A DNA stretch of 64,000 nucleotides from Juglans regia (Eukaryota; Streptophyta; Magnoliopsida; Fagales; Juglandaceae): NCBI RefSeq assembly GCF_001411555.2, contig NC_049905.1:682001-746000 (forward strand). Reading direction: 5' to 3'. The position numbers were made by a program, and so were the translations under genes. A model generated the notes under the pieces. The model made no database searches. It was not told where the DNA came from and saw only the letters and a list, made by a program, of their open reading frames with translations. This document shows, piece after piece, positions 22,540 through 34,500 of this stretch (position 1 is its first letter; every line of letters starts with the position of its first letter).

Positions 22540-23480
22540 TTAATTTGATTATAATACACTCATCCACCTATAGGATGAGATGAACCAAAAAGATCTGTTG
22601 ATTTCCAAACTTGTGTAATTGGGATGGTTATACCATGTGCTGGAAGGAATCATGCTGCTGATACTTCAACTCTCCTTACTGTTTTTCAACACTTAACAGT
22701 AAAAGATACATTTACATAGAATCATAATGTCTTTCTTAACTGTTGGACATACAACCATTTAATATGGTTATTGAACGACATTAAACCGCTTAATGCGATC
22801 TCCTTCTTGATAAATTAAAATCTTATTGGGAATATGCACTTTCTTTGAAGCACAAGAAATCAGGAATGACCAACAAACTTCTTTGCACCAACATATAATA
22901 AAAAGTAATCTTCTTCACTGAAAATTACTAAGCAATATACACTTTTGTACAAGGTATGTTTATCAATCATACTGACTTTTATTGAGCAGATTAATAAGCA
23001 TGACTGGAGAGATTAGATAGATGGCTTCCATTTATGCAGCATTCCCTAAAGCGTTCTAGCCACTCCATTATTTCATCATTGGGGATACTGATTTTGGGAG
23101 TAACTAAGCAGAAATTATTATTAGCCAAGCCCATATGACTGACAAAAGGTTTTAAAGATTTTGAAAAAAACATTCATAAACCCTAATATATCATGACTGT
23201 TTCACTTTTACTGTTTTAGCTAAATTTAAAATGAAAACAAAAATTACTTTTTTATCACCTCTCTGTACATAACCGTTGTTAACAACATATTTAGAAAGAA
23301 CAATCTTATATATCTTTCGGAATTCTACTCAATATATCATGATTGTTAATAGCATAAGAGTTGTTTAATCAATGAAGACTTGATCCAGCTGCAACTTATA
23401 AACATGATAAAACAAAAAGTGACATCCTATCAAGAACTTACCCACCCTTTCTAATCAAGAGCCCTGCCCGCCAAAAGGAC
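22540..23480. repeat. Segment duplicated at about 47310-48560
   Basis: Runs such as CCAAACTTGTGTAATTGGGA, ATGCTGCTGATACTTCAACT, TGGCTTCCATTTATGCAGCA and AACATGATAAAACAAAAAGT occur in the same order and orientation in both places. The second copy has an extra insert at about 47600-48110. No coding region is evident in either; a 60-codon minus-strand frame (22991-23173) is partly conserved but is not clearly a gene. Confidence 0.75.
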
Positions 23481-23539
23481 CATAGTTAACACAACTCCAA
23501 CTAACACCAAAGCAAGGCATGAGCCTCTTGAATGTAATT

Positions 23540-24310
23540 TCATCTACACACCCGAAGTGAGTGATTTGAGCATGTGAAGCCCCCATCAACCTTGAGATTA
23601 GCTCCGCTTACATACCTTGCTTCATCGCTTGCTAAGAATAGCACATCATTAGCCACATCAGTAGTGGTCAATTCTACTCCCTGCAGGTTAGCATTCCTCC
23701 CAGTAAAATCACGAAAACCTGCCATGGCATCCTTAGTTCTCTCCTCCTCCAACAAGTGAGTTAAAGCCAAGCCTGTTAGAATAGCATAAGGAGAAACACA
23801 GTCGACACGTATCCCATGTAGTCCAAGCTCAGTCCCAACATTCTTGGTGAGCCCTAAAATAGCATGCTTGGACCCTGCGTAGGCATGTGAACCGAGCCCC
23901 CCTAAAGCACTTGCAACACTGCGCAGAGAAATTATAGAGCCCTTCTTCAATGGGATCATAATCCGAGCTGCATGTTTCATTCCAAGGAAGACTCCCTTCA
24001 CATTTACATCAAATAACTTCTCAAATTCAGATATGTATGCACTGCGGATATCGAGACACGATGAACAGACACGATGAACCTGACAAACCAGCATTATTGA
24101 CCACGATGTCAAGTGTACCAAATTTACTGACAATGAAGTCAACTGCACGGCAAACATCATCTTCTTTGGTGACGTCACAATGGAAATAACAAGAGCTTGG
24201 TTCACCACCAAGGGTATCACAGACATGCTGGCCAAGGTTGTCCTGTAAGTCAACTATATAAACTTTTGCACCATGTTTGTCGAATAGGTGCGCAAAAATT
24301 GAGAAATCGA
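23540..24310 (-). pseudogene. Short-chain dehydrogenase pseudogene (secoisolariciresinol dehydrogenase-like)
   Basis: The frame ending at 23540 carries FDVNVKGVFLGMKHAARIMI, the Ser region GSIISLRSVASALGG, the catalytic YAGSK, GLHGIRVDCVSPYAI and a C-terminal VSGANLKVDGGFT, all typical of classical SDRs of the lignan/xanthoxin dehydrogenase group. Upstream sequence in another frame reads HLFDKHGAKVYIVDLQDN, FHCDVTKEDDVCRAVDF and TLDIVVNNAGLSGS. The two frames are separated by a 13-base tandem duplication at 24055-24080. The Rossmann glycine motif TGxxxGxG expected further upstream is missing. So it is 5'-truncated and frameshifted. The substrate cannot be inferred. Confidence 0.85.
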
Positions 24311-25870
24311 CTGAAACTTGAGAAAGAAGAGATCAAAGAAGCCAACTAAAACTCGTTCTTCAAGTGAAACTTGGGAAGAAGCATTTTGTGCGTTCCAAAA
24401 GCATTTCTTTTTTCCATCTTTCATTTTTTGTTCTTCGAGTGAAATTTGGGAAGAATACATCGGACTGAAACTTTCGTTCACAAATGTTGAAATCCATTTT
24501 GACGAAAATGAAGAAAACTATCTGAGAAGGGAAACACCCAAACTTGAGAAACAACCAGAAGCACAACAACAGGAAGAAGAAGGAGAAGCACCGTTGTCGT
24601 CATCAGAGCAACTACCCGTTTCGGTTTCCGTTTCCCCATCTGACACCTTTTTTTTTCTTGCCCAATCTCAATAATCTATAATAATTGCTGGTGCAGAGGG
24701 CAAATCTCCTACTCATCATCCAACATTAATCTACGACCAGTCGGAAGTAATGGAAACTTATGGTTAAGTGCAAAAGCATCAAATACATTGTAGGTCCACA
24801 TATGACGAATTATGCCTTTTACTCTTTAGCTTCCAGCGAGCTTTCCCATTTCTCGGAAAAAAACATTAATAGGAATATTTCTCCCAAAAACCATTTGCCT
24901 TCACTTGGTTGTTTTGCAGTGCCACCGTTTGGTTTTATTTATAGGAGCCCGAAAGTTGACATGGTAAAGTTCGAGGAATAGACAAAGTTGGGCCCCATGG
25001 TTACTCCCCTATGGTATTGGCTGCCCAACCAAGGGGTAAATTTGCCTTCCTCACTCTAAAGAGAGTTATTGTTTTTCTATGAGCCATAAGAAAAGTTTTT
25101 AAAGATTCCAATCTCAATCTTTTCTTGGGAATTAATTATGCCTTCCTTTTGTCACTGTCCAAATCGTTACAATCAGAGCCATGCACTGCAAGAAACTAGT
25201 TAAGCTCGTTTGGGAGTGAGCGAAAGCGACCGGGAAGGGACTTCGATGGTTACATGGGTTAGGGAGAAGGGGACACACGGGCTTAGGGAATTCCAGGAAA
25301 GAGTAGACAAATGTGAAGGGAAAAATGAGAAGGGGATGCACGAAAGGGGAAGGAGAAGTTGGTAAGGAGGAAAGACTCGAGTGAAACGGTGTATTTCATT
25401 AAAGATGAAATCCTGAATGCCCACGAGCAATTTTCATCTCCACAACATAAAATAAAAAACAACATTTTATTTAAATTACGTGGCAGTTAACCGACATGCG
25501 CATAAGCTGGTTGTATCTAGCTTTTTTTCTTTTCCATATTGATTCAGGGGAGAGCGTATATATTAACCTAGATCATTCTATTGTAAATACACTTTAGTAT
25601 TTTTCTATACTCAGATTTTATTCTTTTATTATTCTCCTTGTAACATAATATATTTTCCTATAGTTGTGTATAAAAGGGACTATTGTTCATGAATTAATAA
25701 GATTAGAAGTTCAGGAATTGTGCCTTTGTTGACAGTATATACTCGTGCTTATGTAAAGTGTAAATAAATATTAGGACAAGTAGAGTTTAACTTCAAACAG
25801 GACGTGGTGAATAGAAGAGATTTACACCCTCTAACAATAAATTTATACGTTTGCATTTCAAGACAAAGAA
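24311..25870. other. Intergenic region, possible LTR remnant at 25530-25760
   Basis: No gene is recognised. At 24340-24450 the phrase GTGAAACTTGGGAAGAA is repeated about 80 bases later as GTGAAATTTGGGAAGAA, giving a short open frame by chance. At about 25530-25760 GTTGTGTATAAAAGGGACTA followed by ATGAATTAATAAGATTAGAA looks like the promoter and polyadenylation part of an LTR, without identifiable ends. Confidence 0.4.
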
Positions 25871-25884
25871 AAATAAAAATAGAA

Positions 25885-27425
25885 GCGCTCTCATGTAAGT
25901 ATCGCTCATACTAGGCCTGTGCAAGAAACAACCTGGCCCAATCCGTCCGATTGACCCGACCCGCACCGAAAAATCGGGTTTGAATGACGCTCGGGTTCGA
26001 CCCGTACAACCCGCTAAATCTCAGCAACCTGCTAATGTCACTCAAAACCCGCTACTTCTGATTTTGCAATCAAAGAGAGCTTGAAAAAAACCCAAATCCA
26101 CACAAACCGTAAGTGTTGCTATTCACCGGAATCATCGCTGCCACCGAAGATCGAAGTCTGGTGGAATCATCGCCACCACCTAGCGAGAGTGGGCCGCTTG
26201 CGCTCCTGCTGCTCGAATTCTCTGCTCATAGATTTGGTCCTCTTCATATACCCACACGCTTGTGAAGGAACAATTATATTATGCTGCAAAGCTGATTTCG
26301 GAAGTGAAAAAGGATGTTGGCGGAGAAAACTATCAAGCATCAGTCTTGGACTCCATTGAGTAGAATGGGCCCAGGTGATTTTACACCCTCCCCTCCAATT
26401 TTTCATTCATTTCCAGAAAATAAAGTTGAAAAATCACTTCAATAGATTTTGATTCCCCAAAGAAAGAAAAATGAAAACAAAAGCTAACCAATAGATTCCT
26501 TCCTTTTTTTGTGTAACTTTCTTAGATAGCAAGATAGAGAGGGGAAACCTGCTAGGAAATTTGGACTGTTTGGTGAGCGAGAAAATTGAAAGCAAAAGTA
26601 AACTTTATCTAAAATCTCAGTTTTTATATCCCAATCTACCCTTTGCTGGCTACGACTCTTATTGCAGTGACACACTGTGATATGCAACATCGTGGCCTCT
26701 AAAGGAACCAACTGCTTAGAGCTACTTTATTCATCGCAAATATAAAAACGGGTTGAATATCGGGTCAGGTCGGCCCAATGTACAAAGCGGTTTGGTCGGG
26801 TTGCAGCCCTAGCTCATACAATCCCTCACCCCATCGTTCTCTCTCTTTCTCCCCTCTCCTGCTCTCGCCAACTCCAATTGTTTGCTCTCTCTCTTTCTCT
26901 CTCTCTCTCCCCTCAAGTGTCCGATTGAAGCTCACTTTCTCTCACCCCTTAGTCCCTCTCTTTGTTACTGTTCCTCATTTTTCTAATTTTTTTTTTCAAT
27001 TCTACATACTCAAATGAGAAGTTCAATACTTGATTATGAAAAATAAGAAAAAATGTTAGAGCTTGTACCTGCTAGACTGGGTGGACAGATAGGTTTCTTT
27101 GCCTCTGGTTATTTTTCTGTATGTTGAGTTGGATCCTGGCAACTTGGATAGTCGTTAGGTATCGAATGCTCTGTTAGGTGGGACACTTAGCAACTTATTG
27201 AGGTTAGGATACCACTAAACTAAAGGCTGAGAGAAAGTGATGGGCAATTGCTTGCAATGAGAGAGATTGAGGGGTGAGAGAAAGTGGGCTTCGGCTGGCT
27301 TGAGAGGGGAGAGAGAGAGCAGACTTTCATCGTCATCGAGAGGGAAAGAGGGGAGAGAGAGAGAGAACGGCAAGGGTGAGAGATTGTATGGGCTTTATTT
27401 ACATGGATACAGTTCTATTTTTCTC
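25885..27425. mobile_element. Large inverted-repeat element split by a hAT insertion
   Basis: The left arm (25885-25911 plus 26820-26960) and right arm (27225-27425) are reverse complements over about 170 bases. For instance left CATGTAAGTATCGCTCATAC and AATCCCTCACCCC match the right arm reversed, CATGTAAATAAAGCCCATAC and AATCTCTCACCC, and both continue through CT/GA-rich DNA. The loop is about 260 bases. Long arms suggest a Mutator-like foldback element. The hAT element at 25912-26811 lies inside the left arm. Outer ends are approximate. Confidence 0.6.
25912..26811. mobile_element. Non-autonomous hAT element, 900 bp
   Basis: Perfect 8-bp direct repeats GCTCATAC flank it (25904-25911 and 26812-26819). 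The ends are TAGGCCTGTGCAAG on the left and, reversed from the right, TAGGGCTGCAACCCGACC. Inside both ends are many GGGT/ACCC motifs (GACCCGACCCGC, CGGGTCAGGTCGG). An 8-bp duplication with TAGGG-type ends is diagnostic of hAT. No transposase was found; small open frames inside resemble nothing. Confidence 0.88.
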
Positions 27426-27619
27426 TCTCTTTAAATGCAGAGGTGTCAACGTATTATTAGAAGGTATAAATTCCTTCTATTCACACATCCGACCCCTAGC
27501 CTCTCCACTTGTACGTTGAGATGAGTTGTGAATAATAATATTTTGTTGACTTTATCAAAATAGATTTAATTTTTTTAAGTTGAAATGAGTTTAAGTTTTA
27601 GAAAATACTTTATCCACAC

Positions 27620-27775
27620 AGGAATTACATAAAAATAAATTCACAAACTAACGAACCTTGATGTGGTACTTCAGATTATAAAGTTATTTTTATTATAAAG
27701 TAGATCTAAAGGATCTCGTGAAGCCATGTCAGTTTGTAGGTTTACTTTTGTATAATCTTTTTGTGTTTTTAGCAG
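27620..27775. mobile_element. MITE, ACAAAAATAAATTCACAAACT family, copy 1
   Basis: Inverted ends: AAAAATAAATTCACAAACTA on the left and GTCAGTTTGTAGGTTTACTT on the right, with a core containing TTATTTTTATTATAAAGTAG. Related copies are at about 28805-28950 and 48865-49015. Confidence 0.55.
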
Positions 27776-28462
27776 TTCTCTTAAGTTTTTAGGTTGAAAT
27801 GTAAGAAGTTGAAATGAATTCAACTTTTTTATGGATAATTGAAAAAGTAGTGAGTCTCATCAATAATTGGTTTGAAATAAGTTGATCAGTTGGATTCAAC
27901 AACCAAACACATCCTTATACCACATACTACACATCTTTTTTAATTTCCTTTATCCCTTTTCCCATAATAAGTATGTAATGTATAGATAATGAGTAGTACA
28001 ACTCAATTAATTAAGCATAAAAAAATAAATAAAAAATTTAAAATATATATGGTGTGGGATCTGAATAGCATAACCCATTGGAGATTTATGAAAAATGTAT
28101 CTTATTTTGAGACTAATAATTTTTTTTTTTAGTGAGTACTTGAGCTTAAGATTGTATAAAACAATATTCCAGGCTGAGTGCTGTTATTATGCCGCCCAGC
28201 TTTGACCATTGGCATTGCCCCTAGTACAATTTTGTATTTTTATTATTTTAAATATTTTCTAAACATATTTAAATATTTGTTTAAAAAATATCAATACACT
28301 AGTTGTCACTTTTTTTTATTATTATAAGTAATACACTAGTTGTCACTTTGTTAATCATTAAGTAAAAATAATTTTTAAAAAATACATGAACAATCAAATT
28401 AAAGGGACAAACTAAGCAAGGATATAATATATTTTCCTTCATGTGTTGTTATATGTGTTTAT

Positions 28463-28820
28463 CTCTCGTTAAGGTTGAATTGAATAAGAACCGTTGAAAT
28501 AATCAGTCTTGACTCTGGAGTTTTTGGACCACCCATTTCAAGCTTTGATTTTTAGATTTTTGGACATCAATTATGGCTAAACGATATCATGATTCTGATG
28601 ACAAATGTGTTATAAATATATAAGTAAGAGCTCACTTACAAGATACGTATTTCTGGTTGAAAGTGCTACAACATTTTTAATGTGGTAAGTATGAATTTTA
28701 AGATGTATATCAATTAGAGAAACAAATATGATAAATATAAAGATAATCATAAATCTATTCAACAAATTTTACAAGTGATTGTAATTAGGAAAATATTTTA
28801 CACAAAAAGAAATTACACAA
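28463..28820. repeat. Segment also present at 60750-61110
   Basis: Near-identical runs such as CTCTGGAGTTTTTGGACCAC, ATCAATTATGGCTAAACGAT and AAGAGCTCACTTACAAG occur in the same orientation at both sites, each downstream of a CNL gene. At the second site the segment is followed directly by the CNL-downstream block, while here about 2.2 kb intervenes. Confidence 0.8.
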
Positions 28821-28950
28821 AAGTAAATCTAAAACTGATATGGTTTGATGTAATACGTCAGATGATAATATTATTTTTATTATAAAATAGATCTAACAGA
28901 TCTCATAGACCCACATAAGTTTGTGATATAATTTATTTGTGTTTATAATA
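28805..28950. mobile_element. MITE, same family as 27620-27775, copy 2
   Basis: TTACACAAAAGTAAATCTAA on the left and ATAAGTTTGTGATATAATTT on the right frame a core with ATACGTCAGATGATAATATT and TTTTTATTATAAAATAGATC, matching copy 1. Confidence 0.5.
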
Positions 28951-29171
28951 GTTCTCTTATAATTATACTTAAGAAAATGAAGGAAACAAAAAAATGTAAA
29001 ATTATTGAACATCTCTTATAATTATAGATATACTTAAGAAAATGAAAGAAACAGAAAATATAAAATTATTAAACACATAACAAACCAAATGTTTAAAACT
29101 CATTATATTAAAATCATAATATTACATGCTTTGCTTCACTCGTTACAAGACCAATTAGATACATAATAATA

Positions 29172-29213
<42 letters not shown>

Positions 29214-30780
29214 TTCTTATAAATGAAAAAGATGAAATAATATTTTTTAGTTTTGATAGAAAACTACTAGATACAATTGTTATTGGAATGATAAAATATA
29301 AAAGTAGGCTATTCATTTTAATTTTGAAAAAGTATAATATTTTTTTCAAATAAAAACAATATTAGTTTAAAAAGTGTTATTTAGTATGATTCATTATTGT
29401 GAAAAATAATAGGAAGAAAACTTTTATTTTTAAACAATATCGTATAATAATGAAATTTTATTAATCTTTAAATTTAAGGACAATATTTTTATTTTTGAAT
29501 TTAAATCTAATATTATTATTCTTTTCAAACTTGAAATTGCAATATCGATCTTAGAAATAAAAGCATGTTCTTAGCAAAATAATTTTTTGAAAGTTAAAAA
29601 GTGTTATTAATTATTTTAATAATAATTTAAAAAATGCATTACAAATAGATTAATATGAAATGTGTCACATAAGATGAAATAGTGAATATGATGAATTAAA
29701 GGACAATTATAAATTGTTGTGCATGCATAGATTAGAACCTAAGAATAATAATTACATTTTGTAAAATGAAAATATTATTAATCCAATGACTATGATTTAT
29801 TTTTATGAATTACTACGAAAAATTTTTCTTCTTTTTAAATAATATTATATACGAAAGATACAAATATTTTTAAATCTAAGAGAAAATATAATAAAATCTT
29901 AAGTTTTTCCAGAAGTTCAATAAACAAAAAGCTTTAAATTTAGATTATTTGTAAGTTCATTATTATTATATTCTAATTAATATTATAATAATAAAAAATT
30001 TAATTATATTTTTAATGATGAATTAGAGGATAAAAATGTAATTATGCATAGTGTAAACATAAACAAAATCCACTATTCATGAGTCTATAACCTCTTTTAG
30101 GGTAGAAATACGATAGATATTATAAAAGATATTTTATTGATATTCTTTATTTGCGACAGAGGAGAGCCATAAACGATAAAAAAAAAAAGGGGATTAAATA
30201 AATTCTAAAAATTAAAGCCTTCTAAAATTATAACCATTATAAAATAATTAACACCATTACAAAGCAGTAGCTATTTAGAGAAATAAGTATTATCTTAACT
30301 AAATCACAAAATCTAATGTCAACATTGAGGCCAATAATAAGCTTGATTTTTTTTTTTTTTTCCCATAAAGCTCAGTTTCGATTGAAAAACAGTCTCAACT
30401 TATCTTATTTAATCATTATAATTTTTATAATTTTTTTCATAAAATACAATAAACAATTAATCTTTTTCAAATTCTAAAATAATAATAATATTAAAAAAAT
30501 AATATTCTAATAATATTTCATTCAACTTTTAACTTTCATCTCATCTCAATTCACTATTCAAACATATCCTAAGAGGGACGGTACTCCTAATTTTATTTAT
30601 AACACTCACTTATAGCGGAGGAATACCTTTTACAAACGAAGGAATAACTTTGAGAGTTATATAAATCCACAAACCAAAGGTCTGACAAAAACCATATATA
30701 TATATATATATTCTTAGAAACTAATCCGTACAATACTTCTTTCGAACTATTTATCATCATTGAAAAAAAAAAAAAAAGGT
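28951..30780. other. Very AT-rich gene-free region with microsatellite
   Basis: No gene recognised. An (AAT/ATA)n microsatellite occupies about 29165-29211. Long A/T tracts occur throughout, and an (AT)n run is at about 30693-30711. Open frames here are low-complexity. Confidence 0.6.
30371..30572 (-). mobile_element. GATGAGATGAG-type MITE, reverse orientation
   Basis: It contains CAGTCTCAACTTATCTTATT at the left and ACTTTCATCTCATCTCAATT near the right, with core TAATCATTATAATTTTTATA. This is the reverse complement of the element at 37822-38030. Outer ends (CTCAGTTTCG, AACATATCCT) are approximate. Confidence 0.65.
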
Positions 30781-31000
30781 AGAAAACTAGTGTTTAAAGT
30801 GAGGGAGTCCTGCATGAACCAAAACATACATGCAATATAAGCGTTTTGACAAGTGAAAAACTGAGTAAAAAGAAGCATCTATATGTACTAGTGCAAATGA
30901 TAGCATAATAATAATAATAATAAACCATATTTCAAACCAGAATGTTGAGCAAAAATGTTTGTCCCATGAGCCATATATATATATGACAAGAAAATTAACC

Positions 31001-31250
31001 ATAAACAAACTTAGCATCATAATCTCTAATCACACGTCCACAACTTAAAGCCATGCCACGTCCACAAAGGTGGTCTCACATCCACAGCTAGCTCCCAAAT
31101 TAACCATCTGCCAAACCATTCTCTTCAGGGATCGGAAATGCATATAGAAATGTGCGTGGCAATTAGGTACGTAGGAGGTTGCTTCTAGCGCTCGCGCACA
31201 CAAGATTTAAGCAAATATCTTCACTTCTCAGGGATCAAATCGACTGTACC
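31001..31250 (-). other. Probable 3' untranslated exon of the first CNL
   Basis: A 250-base block that is nearly identical at 61124-61375 downstream of the second CNL. On the minus strand it opens after an acceptor-like TTATTTAG at 31251. It would be joined to the donor GTACGTACC directly after 31583. Conservation in otherwise AT-rich, diverged flanks supports a transcribed exon, but it could also just be recently duplicated DNA. Confidence 0.45.
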
Positions 31251-31592
31251 CTAAATAATAACAATTCAATTATCAATACATACAGATTCAAATTATACGT
31301 ATATAGTTTAAAAATCAAGAATTAATTATTCCAATCACTAATTAGTAACTTCAATTACGTACGTAGCTGATAGACATATTGATCATATATATAGGCAATA
31401 TATATAAATTGTCAGGTTTTAGTTCTTTATGATGTAAATAATTGCCAATTTTAATAGTTTATGGTGCAATTTAGTAAATATATTAACATTTATGGATTCT
31501 ATGATAACATATATCAGATAATATTAATTCTATAGATTGCAAAAACAGCTACCAAATGCTATTTACGATAAGTGGTACGTACCGATAACTTG

Positions 31593-34500
31593 TTAAAAAC
31601 ATTCGTCGTAAAGTAGTCGTTCGAACTCAAAATCATCCTCATATTCATACCGACTTCTCCAAATACCTGTGAATGAAAAGAATTAATGAGACAATTAGAA
31701 AAGAAAGAAAGAGAATTAATTTGACAACACGGAGAAAATGTATATATATATATATATGTATGGAAAATAAATGAGCTGAGAGGGATCGATGGATATAATT
31801 CACGATCAGCAAAACAATTCCCAATGCTCACATTATATATAATGCCAAATCATATTTCATTTACTTTTTACTTTTATTATTGTTTAAGAAAATTTCATTT
31901 TATAACTTCAATTAAAAGCTTTGAGGTTGCATGGGGCTCTCACCTGACGACCACCCTTCATCATAATCTACTTGAATGAATCTGCCATCAATCGCTATGC
32001 TGGGGACGCGAGCCACCTTGAGCCATTCTTTTCCTTTTTTACTTTTCAACTCTTTCATCAACACACGATCACATTTCTCTATCTGCAAAAAACGAAGGGA
32101 GGCAGAAAAGCCCTGTTCTGGCATGTACTTGAGCTTTGGACAGTCGATGATGTCCAATTGTACAAGGGAGGTGAGGTGTTGAAACCCCTCGTCCAATGAT
32201 TTCAAATTTCCAATTGATTCGATACAAAGATAGGTCAGAGTGGTGGGCAGCAACAACTCCCCGGGAAATGACTCCACATGATCTTCTGATTTGTCGCTGC
32301 CGATTTTCAACCATTCAATGCAGGGGAGTGTTTCCTTCCATGAGTTTGCAATGAGTTTCTTACATGTCAAGATCTTGATTTTCTTCAGATTGGAAGGCAA
32401 TCCCTCTTCTGGAAACGACTCAACTTCTGGACAATTTACTAACTCCAAATAACGAAGAGACGGAAGCAATATGTGCATTTTATCCGGCATTAACCTCAAG
32501 CTCTCGCAATCTTTGAGAGAAGACATTGCAAGGTTAGGGGCACGCAATCCTCCTTTTGGAAAAGATACAAATTTAGGACATCTCCATATTCCTATTTTTG
32601 ATATCACTAAATCACCTCCATGTTGTTCTAGAGATTGCAAATTCATGCACCCTTCAATTCGAAAACTCTTCAGATTTGGGAATAGGTCTAATGGAAATGA
32701 CGTCAGCGAATCACAACAATCCTTCAAGAACAATACTTCAAGGGATGAAAATTGTTGGTCCATGGGGAGCTCACAGTTCTGACAATTGTTGATCGCAAGT
32801 TTGGCCAATGAAGGAGGATGTACATGCAACTTTGCTCTCAGCTTGGGGCAATTCATAATATACAACTCCTCAAGTTGAGAAAAAATTTCAACTTCATTTT
32901 CACCACCCGAGTGAAGCCATATATCCCAATTCGACATATTCTCCAACCTCAGAAATTTCAAACTTCCAAATGGCTTCATTGAAGAATTACTACTATTTCC
33001 ATAAAACTCTGGACCCACAGTAACAACTTCATCCAACCCTTTAATGTAGAGTTTATTAAGAAAAGGTAGGTGCCCAAGGGGTGGCAAGGCACTACAATAT
33101 TTGCAATCAATTAATTCCACCTTAGACAATGAAGGAAGCCCTCCTATCCAATCAGGAAAACCTCTACCGCCGTAGTGCCCGATGGAGAGACTTTTCAAGT
33201 TTTCATGGGGCTGCAGATTTTCAAGTACACCTCTTTGACTTTCCGGAATACCAAATACTTGATCTAGAGCATTCCATTCTAACACCAACTCCTCGAGGTA
33301 AGCCTTATCCTTCAAGCTTGCATCCGAAGCATCATCGGCTGTTCTAACATTTTGGAGCCTTATAATTAAAAGCTTTCCCCGAAGATTTTTTAGTTTTCTC
33401 AATTCTCCAATGCTAGACCCATTGGCACTGTCATGTTTGTTGACGACGAATTTTGACAACGTCTGCAAACAATTTAATCTACCCATTTTTATCGGCATCT
33501 CCTTTAAATTGTCAGTTTCATCAATTTCAAGATGATGTAAATTAATGAGTTTCCTCATATCTCTTGGCAATCTATCCAAATTCCAACACCCTGATAACTT
33601 CAACGTTTGCAAATTGCACAAATTACATATGGAATCGGGCAACCTTTTTAAATTTCTTGCGTTTGAAACATCCAAATAACGTAGATATTTCATCTTGCCA
33701 ATTGAATCAGGCAACTTAGTTAACTCAACATAGCCTAGGGAGAGAACTCTTAAGCACAATAGTGTCCTTGGCATTTTGATTTTCCTCAACCATCTATTTG
33801 AAAATCCTAATAAAAGGAAAGTGCGCAATTGTTTGGCCTTTAAAAGACCCTCTTCAATCTTATTCTTAAATTTATGCGAACTTTCATCGAAATATGATAA
33901 ATAGCGAGTCCTCTTCCCAATTTCGTTTGAACTATCACCCACCAAGTGCGTAACGCCAAATTGCCCAGTCACGAAATTTGCCAAGTCGTTGACAAGATCA
34001 TGCATTACAAAACCTGAGTTAGTTACACGACTTGTTTGTTGAAATATTGATCTTGATACAAGAGCATCAAAGTAACGCTTGCCAACATCTTCCATAGTTT
34101 CTATTTTGGATTGTTGCAGGAAGCCTTCCGCCATCCATAACAAAACTAATTGATCTTTCTCAAAAATATGATCTTTTGGGAATATCGAACAATAAGCAAA
34201 GCATCTTTTTAAATATGAGGGAAGATACTTATAACTTAACATCAAAGCTGGAAGAATGTTTGTCCCCTCCATGGGAAGATCCCATAAATTGCTTTTCAAT
34301 ATATTCGTCCATCTCTCGACATTTGATTCAGACCACAAGAGATCGCCAATGGCTTTGATTGCTAAAGGTAGACCTTTGCATTTTTTCACAATTTGTGTAC
34401 CTATTTCTTTTATCTTTGGATCTGCGTTGGAGCTACCATCACGAAATGCATGTTTTTCAAAAAGGGACCAGCAATCATTATTTGGTAAATGGTTTAGATA

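Noticed and set aside
24318..24674. 118-codon plus-strand frame
   Set aside because: It is built on a short direct repeat and low-complexity Ser/Glu codons, with no homologue I recognise.
29155..29349. Open frame with long poly-Leu
   Set aside because: It is a product of the AAT microsatellite.
31559..31831. 90-codon minus-strand frame downstream of the first CNL (also at 61635-61904)
   Set aside because: Its conservation comes from the overlapping spliced exon in another frame and from recent duplication.
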